Source: Shewanella livingstonensis
Lineage (GTDB): Bacteria > Pseudomonadota > Gammaproteobacteria > Enterobacterales > Shewanellaceae
NCBI RefSeq assembly: GCF_003855395.1
Contig: NZ_CP034015.1
Coordinates: 2,862,001 to 2,926,000, forward strand
Length of the DNA: 64,000 nt
Reading direction: 5' to 3'
The position numbers were made by a program, and so were the translations under genes. A model generated the notes under the pieces. That model was given only the letters and a program-made list of their open reading frames with translations. It searched no databases and was not told where the DNA came from. Positions 8,393-15,615 of the stretch are shown piece after piece. Position 1 is the first letter of the stretch; every line of letters starts with the position of its first letter.

Positions 8393-8404
8393 TAAATACC
8401 TATA

Positions 8405-8530
8405 ATCGGGTAGCCGGAGGTATCTAGCCTCCAGCCCTCACACCACCCTGCATGCGGCTCCGCACACGACTGAATGGATTCAGGAGGTAGAGCAACGCAG
8501 GAGCATGTTGCCGAGGGCGGTTCATTTACT
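8405..8530 (-). mobile_element. Group IIC intron remnant C (3' end, domains V-VI)
   Basis: Bottom strand ends ...CCTCCGGCTACCCGAT at 8405 followed by 3' exon TATAGG, completing the TTGT^TA target. The terminal hairpin GGGCTGGAGG / CCTCCGG-CTA-CCC fits domain VI, with an unpaired A seven bases from the 3' end as branch-point candidate. About 108 bp (8422-8529) are nearly identical to 5592-5701 in remnant A. No matching 5' end lies to the right, so it is 5'-truncated. Confidence 0.65.
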
Positions 8531-8950
8531 CTCTTTAAAGAAATGACCTAACTCACTTTCTGGTTATGAATTTAGTAGGATAAAACAGTTCAATACTTGT
8601 CCTACAAGCTAATTTATGTCCAGAAATGCATTCGATCGTTCAATTACAAACAAGGTTAAATCGAAGATAACTATACGGCGGATGTCATCGCAGCTATGAC
8701 CTTCGAAAACAGGGATGTTTTCGCAGAGCGCCCAGGGATGGGTTTACCGCGTGTCATAGAAGTGATTACATTGAGTATCGTTACCTAGCACTATCGTTTA
8801 GTCTGCATTAAATTTTTTAACACTTTCCGTCCAAAAATGAGCTAGATAGCATCTAAATTAGTGACCAACTTTCATTGGCCACTCTTGTTATGGTGTGGGC
8901 GAAGCGACGTTAGCGGCCGCGGTCCATAAACGACAAAAGTACAACGTAAA
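8531..8950. other. Non-coding stretch with decayed repeats
   Basis: No gene supported. It contains a CAGGGATG...CCAGGGATGGGTTTACCGCGTG block near 8700-8750, which looks like a dispersed intergenic repeat. Near 8890-8920 is an inverted copy of the GCGGCCACTAACGTCG block of 3970-4008. Confidence 0.5.
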
Positions 8951-9087
8951 CACCTGGATCCCGGCTTAAAAGCATTGCCGGGACGACGATTAATGAAACA
9001 TCTGGATCCCGGCTCAAAAGCATTGCCGGGACGACGGTTAATGAAACACCCGGATCCCGGCTCAAAACCATTGCCGGGACGACGAGA
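8951..9087. repeat. Three tandem 48-bp REP-like units
   Basis: Units start at 8951, 8999 and 9047, exactly 48 bp apart. Each has CTGGATCCCGGCT, an A-rich loop, GCCGGGACGACG and a TTAATGAAACA spacer; the third has CCGGATCC and loses the spacer. They are inverted relative to the 4381-4723 copies. Because 48 is a multiple of three, an accidental frame encoding a 16-residue repeat runs across the units on the minus strand. Confidence 0.85.
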
Positions 9088-9232
9088 AAGTAGTTAACAA
9101 CCAATGTTAACTTCAGGCGACCGCTTATGCTAATCACACTGTTTACTGATGATGAATTGCGCTCATGTTGCAGGTGAAATAAACCCGTTTTTATTGATGT
9201 GCCAAACCACGTATAAATAACTCAACGCTTAG

Positions 9233-9340
9233 CAAGCAGGCTTATGTCGATTTGATAACTTAAGCCGTCAGTTTGAAAAAGTGCTGAGCTCTACTGACTT
9301 AACCATCAGCGCGATGAGTAACGCATTAACTCAGGTTTAA
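9233..9340 (+). pseudogene. Possible C-terminal remnant of a lost gene before mesX
   Basis: The frame from CAA at 9233 to TAA at 9338-9340 reads like a helical protein end (Phe-Asp-Asn-Leu-Ser-Arg-Gln-Phe-Glu-Lys-Val-Leu). It opens after a stop, and the sensible reading continues upstream only with a frameshift. I cannot assign a family. Confidence 0.3.
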
Positions 9341-9367
9341 AATCAGACAAATGGAAACCGGATCATC

Positions 9368-10342
9368 ATGAATAATAATTTTACATTTACAATTAACAGC
9401 ATTTGTCTTGATGAAAATTATCATCCCTCAGACAAGACGCGTATCACCACCAACTTTGCGAATTTAGCTAGAGGAAGCTATCGCCAAGCGAACTTACGCA
9501 ACGCGTTAAAGATGATTGATAATAGTTTTAATGCCTTAGCACATTGGGATAACCCAAAAGGTGATCGTTATACTGTCGAACTTGAAATCATTTCCGTTAA
9601 TATGGATATCGAAGGCAGTGGTCAAACCTTCCCTTCAATTGAAATCTTAAAAACCAATATTGTTGATAGTAAAACCAACAAGCGCATTGAAGGTATAGTC
9701 GGCAATAACTTTTCTTCTTATGTACGCGATTATGACTTTAGCGTATTGCTGCCGGATCATAATAAAGGCCAGTCCACATTTAGCATTCCAGATAATTTTG
9801 GTGAACTGCATGGAAAATTGTTCAAATTTTTTGTGAACTCAGATGTCTACCGACAAAACTTTGCTAAGCCACCGGTTATTTGCCTTAGTGTTTCCGATAA
9901 CAAAACCTACCATCGCACTGAAAATCAGCACCCAGTTTTGGGGGTTGAATACCAACCCAATGAGTCGTCTTTAACTGAACAATATTTCAAAAAAATGGGC
10001 TTACAGGTTCGTTACTTTATGCCGCCAAATAGCGTGGCGCCGTTGGCTTTTTACTTCTTTGGTGACTTACTCAATGATTACACTCATCTTGAGCTGATAA
10101 GCACTATCAGCACCATGGGCACCTTTCAAAAAATCTATCGACCGGAGATTTATAATGCCAATGCTGTAGCGGGTAAATGCTATCAACCCAATTTGAACAA
10201 CCTGGATCATTCACTCACTCAAATTATTTATGATCGCTCAGAACGCAGCCAATTGGCTAATGAGCAAGGCAAGTTTGCTGCGGAGCACTTTATCAAACCG
10301 TATCAAGCGGTACTTGAACAATGGTCAGCTAATTATGCGTAA
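9368..10342 (+). CDS. mesX: MesX (DUF1852), accessory protein of MesD methionine synthase
   Basis: A 324-residue DUF1852 protein. The N-terminal Phe-Thr-Phe-Thr-Ile-Asn-Ser-Ile-Cys-Leu-Asp-Glu-Asn-Tyr segment and Ser-x-Arg-Thr/Ile-Thr-Thr-Asn-Phe-Ala-Asn-Leu-Ala-Arg-Gly block (~21-36) identify the family. DUF1852 is almost always next to a short MetE-like synthase and is required with it for oxygen-dependent, folate-independent methionine synthesis (MesX with MesD, shown genetically by others). The synthase follows 59 bp downstream on the same strand, so the two form an operon. No cofactor motif is obvious. The ATG is preceded by a weak GGA-containing site. Confidence 0.9.
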   Translation: MNNNFTFTINSICLDENYHPSDKTRITTNFANLARGSYRQANLRNALKMIDNSFNALAHWDNPKGDRYTVELEIISVNMDIEGSGQTFPSIEILKTNIVDSKTNKRIEGIVGNNFSSYVRDYDFSVLLPDHNKGQSTFSIPDNFGELHGKLFKFFVNSDVYRQNFAKPPVICLSVSDNKTYHRTENQHPVLGVEYQPNESSLTEQYFKKMGLQVRYFMPPNSVAPLAFYFFGDLLNDYTHLELISTISTMGTFQKIYRPEIYNANAVAGKCYQPNLNNLDHSLTQIIYDRSERSQLANEQGKFAAEHFIKPYQAVLEQWSANYA

Positions 10343-10401
10343 TTCGCACGGTTTACTCGCTTAGCTCAATCGTTACATTAGTCCAAATTTACGGTATCAA
10401 T

Positions 10402-11490
10402 ATGAAAAAATCACATAACGAAACACATAAAAAAATACTTCACAAAACCAATAGCAAAACACTATTACCGACTTCAACAGCTGGCAGTTTACCTAAACCT
10501 TTATGGCTGGCCGAACCTGAAACACTATGGTCACCTTGGAAATTACAAGGTGAAGAATTAGTTGCTGGCAAACAAGACGCACTGCGTTTGTCGTTACAGG
10601 ATCAACTGCAAGCAGGCATCGATATTGTTAGTGATGGCGAGCAAACCCGCCAACACTTTGTCACCACCTTTATTGAGCACCTCAACGGTGTTGATTTTCA
10701 AAAACGTAAAACAGTTAAAATTCGTGACCGTTATGATGCCAGCGTTCCCACAGTTGTTGGCCCAGTAAGCCGACAAAAATCGGTGTTTGTTGAAGACGCC
10801 AAATTTTTACGTCAGCAAACCACGCAACCAATAAAATGGGCGCTGCCTGGCCCGATGACCATGATAGATACGCTTTATGATGATCATTATAAAAGTCGTG
10901 AAAAACTCGCCTGGGAATTTGCCATCATACTCAATCAAGAAGCCAAAGAATTAGAAGCCGCAGGTGTTGATATTATCCAATTTGATGAACCTGCATTTAA
11001 CGTATTTTTTGATGAGGTCAATGCTTGGGGCATTGCGTGTTTAGAAAGAGCCATAGAAGGCCTTAAATGCCAAACAGCGGTACATATTTGTTATGGTTAT
11101 GGCATTAAAGCCAATACCGACTGGAAAAAAACCTTGGGGTCAGAGTGGCGCCAATATGAAGAGGCATTTCCGAAACTACAGCAATCGAATATCGATATTA
11201 TTTCACTCGAATGTCATAACTCTCATGTGCCAATGGAGCTGCTAGAACTGATCCGCGGTAAAAAAGTTATGGTCGGCGCAATTGATGTCGCCAGCAATAC
11301 CATAGAAACACCAGAAGAAGTCGCAGACACCTTACGAAAAGCGCTTCAGTTTGTCGACGCCGACAAGCTCTATCCTTGCACCAATTGCGGCATGGCACCT
11401 TTAACGCATCAAGTTGCCAGAGCCAAACTCAATGCCTTAAATGCTGGCGCTGCGATCGTCAGACAAGAGCTTTTGGCTAAAAATAGTTAG
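10402..11490 (+). CDS. mesD: MesD core-domain methionine synthase
   Basis: A 362-residue MetE C-terminal-domain-like protein that lacks the MetE N-terminal half. It would methylate homocysteine to methionine using an unidentified, non-folate methyl donor, with MesX and oxygen. Zinc/thiol ligands of the MetE catalytic domain are visible: His228 and Cys230 (Val-His-Ile-Cys-Tyr-Gly), Glu270 (Ser-Leu-Glu-Cys-His) and Cys329 (Thr-Asn-Cys-Gly-Met-Ala-Pro). The N-terminal Thr-Ala-Gly-Ser-Leu-Pro-Lys-Pro and Gly-Glu-Gln-Thr-Arg motifs are also family features. The first ~20 residues are Lys/His-rich and poorly conserved, so a later start cannot be excluded. No MetJ box is evident upstream of the operon. 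Confidence 0.9.
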   Translation: MKKSHNETHKKILHKTNSKTLLPTSTAGSLPKPLWLAEPETLWSPWKLQGEELVAGKQDALRLSLQDQLQAGIDIVSDGEQTRQHFVTTFIEHLNGVDFQKRKTVKIRDRYDASVPTVVGPVSRQKSVFVEDAKFLRQQTTQPIKWALPGPMTMIDTLYDDHYKSREKLAWEFAIILNQEAKELEAAGVDIIQFDEPAFNVFFDEVNAWGIACLERAIEGLKCQTAVHICYGYGIKANTDWKKTLGSEWRQYEEAFPKLQQSNIDIISLECHNSHVPMELLELIRGKKVMVGAIDVASNTIETPEEVADTLRKALQFVDADKLYPCTNCGMAPLTHQVARAKLNALNAGAAIVRQELLAKNS

Positions 11491-11539
11491 GTTTTAGGGG
11501 CGGTGTTTTTCAAGGTAGCTGGCACTCTTTACTTAAATT

Positions 11540-12483
11540 TTAAGCTGCATTTCTTGTTTCTGTTTCAGACTGCTTATTTGGGTTCAGTGTGACTTCACCT
11601 ATAGCGTCACAATTCCTTATACCGTTTGGCCAGCGTTTAGGATTTCTTGACCTCGCTTCCTCTAGCACTATCTTACGCTTAGATAAAATAGTCCTGTCTT
11701 GCATCGCATGACACTCACTCGGTGACACAAAGTTGAGCTTGCTGTGTTTATGCTTAGTATTGTACCAAGTCACCAATACTTCGACCCATTCTCGTGCTTC
11801 GGTGATGCTTTTAAAGCCAGAGCGAGGCCATACTGGCCGATACTTTAATGTTCTAAACAGCGACTCGGAGTAAGGATTATCGTTACTGACACTCGGGCGG
11901 CTTAATGACGCGGTAACGCCTAACTCTTCAAGCTTGGCTTTCATTGTTAACGACTTCATCGGAGCACCATTATCTGAGTGCAATACCAGTGGCTTCTTAA
12001 AGCATTGCTCACGCAGCATATTGGGTTGCATTAACTCGGCCGCTAGCTCACCACATTCACGTTCATGGACTTCATAACCCACAACCTTACGGCTATAAAT
12101 ATCCTCAAACATATACAGATAATAAATGCGTCCTTTGATGACCGAAGCTAAATAAGTGATATCCCAAGACCACACTTTGTTCGGCCCATCTGCAACATAA
12201 GCATCTGGTTTACTTCTTTTTTTATGCTTTGGCTTCGTCCACGTCGATTTAATTGAGCATTGGCTTTTAACACTCGGTAAAAACTCGACTCTGAAGCGAT
12301 ATAAACCCCTTCATCAAGCAGCGTCGGCACGATTTGCGAGGGAGGTAGACTCGTAAACCTTGCCTCATTCGAGGTTGCCAGTATCAGCTTTTCCTCGTCA
12401 TCACTAAGCTTGTTGGCTGGCTCCTGTCTTACCGCCGTAGGTCTTAAATCAGCTTGTACTTTTCCTGCTCGATACCAGTACGG
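11540..12483 (-). pseudogene. IS3-family transposase (orfB) remnant, frameshifted and 5'-truncated
   Basis: Residues in the downstream frame (from 12175) carry the rve integrase core: Trp-Ser-Trp-Asp-Ile-Thr-Tyr-Leu, Leu-His-Ser-Asp-Asn-Gly-Ala-Pro-Met and the Asn-Asp-Asn-Pro-Tyr-Ser-Glu-Ser-Leu-Phe-Arg catalytic Glu region. The upstream part (Pro-Pro-Ser-Gln-Ile-Val-Pro-Thr-Leu, Tyr-Ile-Ala-Ser-Glu-Ser-Ser-Phe-Tyr-Arg) is in a different frame; the shift lies near 12200-12220. OrfA is absent: upstream of about 12483 the sequence switches directly to a RAYT gene. This is a dead element. Confidence 0.85.
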
Positions 12484-12883
12484 GGCTATGCAATCATTAA
12501 CGGTTTGACGTTCAAATGCATTAAGGTCTTCACCTTTAACAAAATTCTGTGTCAGTAATATTCCTTTAAAGCCTTTGTGTAATTGAACTAACACGTCTTT
12601 ATCTGACCACTTTTTTGCTTTATCAGCATTCACTTTAACGACTACATGCAAATGATTACTCCCTGCTCATTATAAAGAGTGCATAAGCACAGATATCAAT
12701 GGCAAATATGGTGGCCAATTCAAGAATACGTGAATCAACCCACTCACGACGATGCTCGAAATTCTCACCTGTAGAGTTATCAATCCCACACAGGAAAGCT
12801 TGACCATAACAAACCACTCGAGAACAACAATGATAGTAAGGCGTATCTTCTAGGCTAACGATTGTCTGTCTAGGTCTGGCCAT
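12484..12883 (-). pseudogene. RAYT (REP-associated Y1 transposase), 5' part only
   Basis: Starts Met-Ala-Arg-Pro-Arg-Gln-Thr-Ile-Val with the Tyr-Tyr-His-Cys-Cys-Ser-Arg motif, nearly the same protein as the copy at 59977-60978. A small insertion near 12655-12680 breaks the frame just where the HUH motif (Asn-His-Leu-His-Val-Val) should be; the frame resumes at His-Val-Val-Val-Lys-Val-Asn-Ala-Asp-Lys and stops matching at Val-Asn-Asp-Cys-Ile-Ala, where IS3 sequence begins. The catalytic Tyr region and the C-terminus are missing. Non-functional. Confidence 0.85.
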
Positions 12884-12994
12884 GTTTTGCTAACGTTTAT
12901 GCGCTGCGCGGTTTTCAAGGCATAAATCGCATGTTGAACTTGGTAATTTCAAGCCATTTAACGATATTGAGAGATAAAGTCGTTAAGATACATG

Positions 12995-13819
12995 TTATTT
13001 TTTCTGCTTCTCAATAAACTTAATTATTGCCGCATGTGCTTCATCTGACGCTGCTATCTCGTCAAAGGCTTGCTGATCATGATGTAGCGCAGTACGGTAA
13101 GTTTCATCATAAGATTCTGACATACGTTTTTTAAATACGGCAAGTGCATGTTTGTCTAAGTTATCGTTTAAGTGTTGAGCTAGTGCGACCCCTTGAGCAA
13201 CAACATTAGTATCGGGAAAAATAGCACTGACTAATCCTATTGATAAAGCTTCATCAGCACTCACTATTCTCCCAGTTAGCATTATTTCCATGGCTCGACC
13301 TGAACCTACAATTCTTTGCAGCCTTTGCATGCCTCCAAAACCGGGAATGAGCCCTGCCTGTAATTCATGTTGACGAAACGTGGCACTTTCACCTGCAATT
13401 CGAATATCACAGGCCATTGCTAACTCATTTCCACCTCCAGCGCTAACGCCTTTAATAATTGCAATGATAGGTTTAGGAAATGCTTCAATACGTTGAAATA
13501 ATTTACGAGCGATATACGCATGGCTTAGTTGATTTTTTAGTCCTTTTTGCAAGCTCTCACCACCCGCCCCAGCTGAGAATACTTGATCGGTGCCGGTGAT
13601 AATAATAGATCCAATACTCTGTTGCTGTTCAGCTATATCTAATCCAGTGTTTATTTCACTTAGTGTCTGTATTGAAACGGCATTTCGTGGTGGCGTATTA
13701 ATACGCAGAATAAGCACCGATTGTTCGATGCTCACCTCTATGTTTTTTAAATCATAATGTGGCGCTATAAATGTGCTTTCCTTTGAATAAGCAAAACCAC
13801 CAAACAACATCATTAACAT
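12995..13819 (-). CDS. Enoyl-CoA hydratase/isomerase (crotonase) family protein with a signal-like N-terminus
   Basis: A 274-residue crotonase-fold protein. The oxyanion-hole segment Gly-Val-Ser-Ala-Gly-Gly-Gly-Asn-Glu-Leu-Ala-Met-Ala-Cys-Asp-Ile (~130-145) contains the first catalytic Glu. Gln-His-Glu-Leu-Gln-Ala-Gly-Leu-Ile-Pro-Gly-Phe-Gly-Gly (~157-170) carries the second. Unusually, the protein begins with a hydrophobic run (Met-Leu-Met-Met-Leu-Phe-Gly-Gly-Phe-Ala-Tyr-Ser-Lys), and in-frame codons upstream of the ATG add Lys and Asn, so an export signal is plausible although CoA thioesters are cytosolic. No good ribosome site precedes the ATG; the start is uncertain. It follows a secreted propeller gene by 71 bp and may share its transcript. 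Substrate unknown. Confidence 0.8.
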   Translation of the reverse strand: MLMMLFGGFAYSKESTFIAPHYDLKNIEVSIEQSVLILRINTPPRNAVSIQTLSEINTGLDIAEQQQSIGSIIITGTDQVFSAGAGGESLQKGLKNQLSHAYIARKLFQRIEAFPKPIIAIIKGVSAGGGNELAMACDIRIAGESATFRQHELQAGLIPGFGGMQRLQRIVGSGRAMEIMLTGRIVSADEALSIGLVSAIFPDTNVVAQGVALAQHLNDNLDKHALAVFKKRMSESYDETYRTALHHDQQAFDEIAASDEAHAAIIKFIEKQKK

Positions 13820-13890
13820 TACGAAGCTAACTTTATTACCTTTAATCTATTCACTTTATTTCCTTGAAGCTATTTATAACGAGCATCAGG

Positions 13891-15045
13891 TTAACGACCC
13901 ATTAATGGACTGGCTAATGGTTTGAAACGATAAATAATGTAAGGTGCTTTATTGATTTCTTTGCCTCCATTAAATACTGCAGACAATGAAACTTGAGCGG
14001 CAGAGGTATACAAATAACCCTCTGGGCCCATGTTAAGCGCATCCGGCCATACCATGGCATCATTGGTAGTAAAAACCTGATATTTACGGGTATCTGCTGG
14101 AATAACACCAATAGTACGTGTACCTATTTCACATAAATAAAGGTTATCTTTAGAATCAATAGTTAATCCACCGTTCATCGGTTTGTCAGCATATTTTTCA
14201 ACTTTAGCCGCAATGGCTTCATTGCTTTGAGAAAAGTCGGTTAATTCGGCAATATTAATTCTAAAAACTTCGGTATTATTAACCGGTGTAAAATATAACC
14301 ACTTTTGTTGTTTATCCAGGACGATACCATCTACACCAATAAATAAATCCACTGACTTTTCGTAAGGGGTTCCTTTATCCATAATCATCGGCATCGTCAT
14401 ATTAGGTAATACACTGTTTGTGCCTTGCAGTATCCGGCGACTTTGACCGGTCTCTGTATTGATAACAATAAGTGCAGCTTTGTCACCGACAGGACCTGTT
14501 GCTATGCCTTCGTCAGAAATAACAATCAAATGATGTTTATTTGATATGGCAAAATCATTATGTTGTGATTCTGGTAACGTGACACCATCTGGCAAATAGA
14601 TAATTTTTTTAAGTTTATTCTTTTTAATATCCCACGCGACAAGCTTTGGTGTCGTTCTTGGTTGAGCCTGACCAGAATCTAAAATCCAAAGAATCCCCTT
14701 GCCATCAGTTCGTGAACTTAATACCCAATTGAAATATTCACTAGGATTTTTTAGACTGCCATCCGCTTTATAAGGGTTTTGCATTTCTGCATTTGGATAT
14801 GGCACTATCTCACCATTCTCTAAACGTTCAGCAACTTTTACTTTAGGGTTATAAAATGGATGATAGGTTAAAAACAGTCGATTATCGGGAGTATAAGCGA
14901 TACTAGCTACGGCTTGATCAAAAGTAGCATACACCTCATTTTTGACTTGCTCCTCTGCCATGCTTTGGTTACTGACTAACGCAACACCTAAGGTCAAAAT
15001 AGCGATTAATTTATTGATTTTGTATATGAACATCATGCATCTCAT
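13891..15045 (-). CDS. Secreted royal-jelly/yellow-type beta-propeller protein
   Basis: A 384-residue protein with an N-terminal signal peptide (Lys-Ile-Asn-Lys then a hydrophobic core, cleavage likely after Ser-Met-Ala). The body matches the major royal jelly protein/yellow family and related six-bladed propellers: Tyr-Thr-Pro-Asp-Asn-Arg-Leu-Phe near 50, Gly-Ile-Leu-Trp-Ile-Leu-Asp-Ser-Gly near 117, Asn-Asp-Phe-Ala near 163, Gly-Ile-Val-Leu-Asp near 240, and Trp-Pro-Asp-Ala-Leu-Asn-Met near 335. Such bacterial proteins are periplasmic, with SMP-30/gluconolactonase-like architecture and usually unknown substrates. It is upstream of the crotonase-like gene on the same strand. No adjacent regulator suggests a pathway. 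Confidence 0.8.
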   Translation of the reverse strand: MRCMMFIYKINKLIAILTLGVALVSNQSMAEEQVKNEVYATFDQAVASIAYTPDNRLFLTYHPFYNPKVKVAERLENGEIVPYPNAEMQNPYKADGSLKNPSEYFNWVLSSRTDGKGILWILDSGQAQPRTTPKLVAWDIKKNKLKKIIYLPDGVTLPESQHNDFAISNKHHLIVISDEGIATGPVGDKAALIVINTETGQSRRILQGTNSVLPNMTMPMIMDKGTPYEKSVDLFIGVDGIVLDKQQKWLYFTPVNNTEVFRINIAELTDFSQSNEAIAAKVEKYADKPMNGGLTIDSKDNLYLCEIGTRTIGVIPADTRKYQVFTTNDAMVWPDALNMGPEGYLYTSAAQVSLSAVFNGGKEINKAPYIIYRFKPLASPLMGR

Positions 15046-15615
15046 TTTTTTAAGTTGTTTACCATTGAATTATGAATGATGATTAAAGCTGATGATATGG
15101 CAATATATTCCATTTATTATGGAATTACTTGTGCATAATAAATGGAATGTTTGAATAGCACTTAAATGAATATGCTTATCTACCAATATTTATTTCTCAT
15201 TAATGTTGTTTATAAATAAATCAATACCCATCAGATTTCTATCAAAAGAGTTAGCATTTTCACTCTTTATTAATAAGAAAGGGCCAAGCTGCAACCTATT
15301 CGTCATCGGCCATAAATACAAACTCACTATCAATTATCTACCGCCAGTTTTGTAAGTAGTTATGCAACAAGGTGAGCCTGTGGTCAATTCCATAGACACT
15401 GAGAGAATGACTACCTTAACAGTTGATTTGCAACAGCTTTAAATCTGGCTCGCATTAAGGATGTATTTTCGTTGAAAATTTTTTATATAGAAATGAATAA
15501 CGGGATTGAGGTGTAGAAACCAATCCCGTTGTTTGCTTTTGATACTTAAGTTTAGTGCTTAAGTTTATGCATAAGTTCCATGTTTAAACTGATGCTTAAT
15601 GCTGCAGCTTAGTAC
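15046..15615. other. 570-bp intergenic region with one hairpin
   Basis: AT-rich upstream region of the propeller gene. No open frame of note. A ten-base stem AACGGGATTG (15499-15508) / CAATCCCGTT (15521-15530) lies 86 bp beyond the amidase stop and may end its transcript, though a good T run is lacking. Confidence 0.5.

Noticed and set aside
8951..9087. Possible CRISPR array
   Set aside because: The 48-bp units are tandem with near-identical spacers; there are no unique spacers and no cas genes.
8910..9137. 75-residue minus-strand ORF with a 16-residue repeat
   Set aside because: It is the accidental translation of three 48-bp REP-like palindromes and has no ribosome site.
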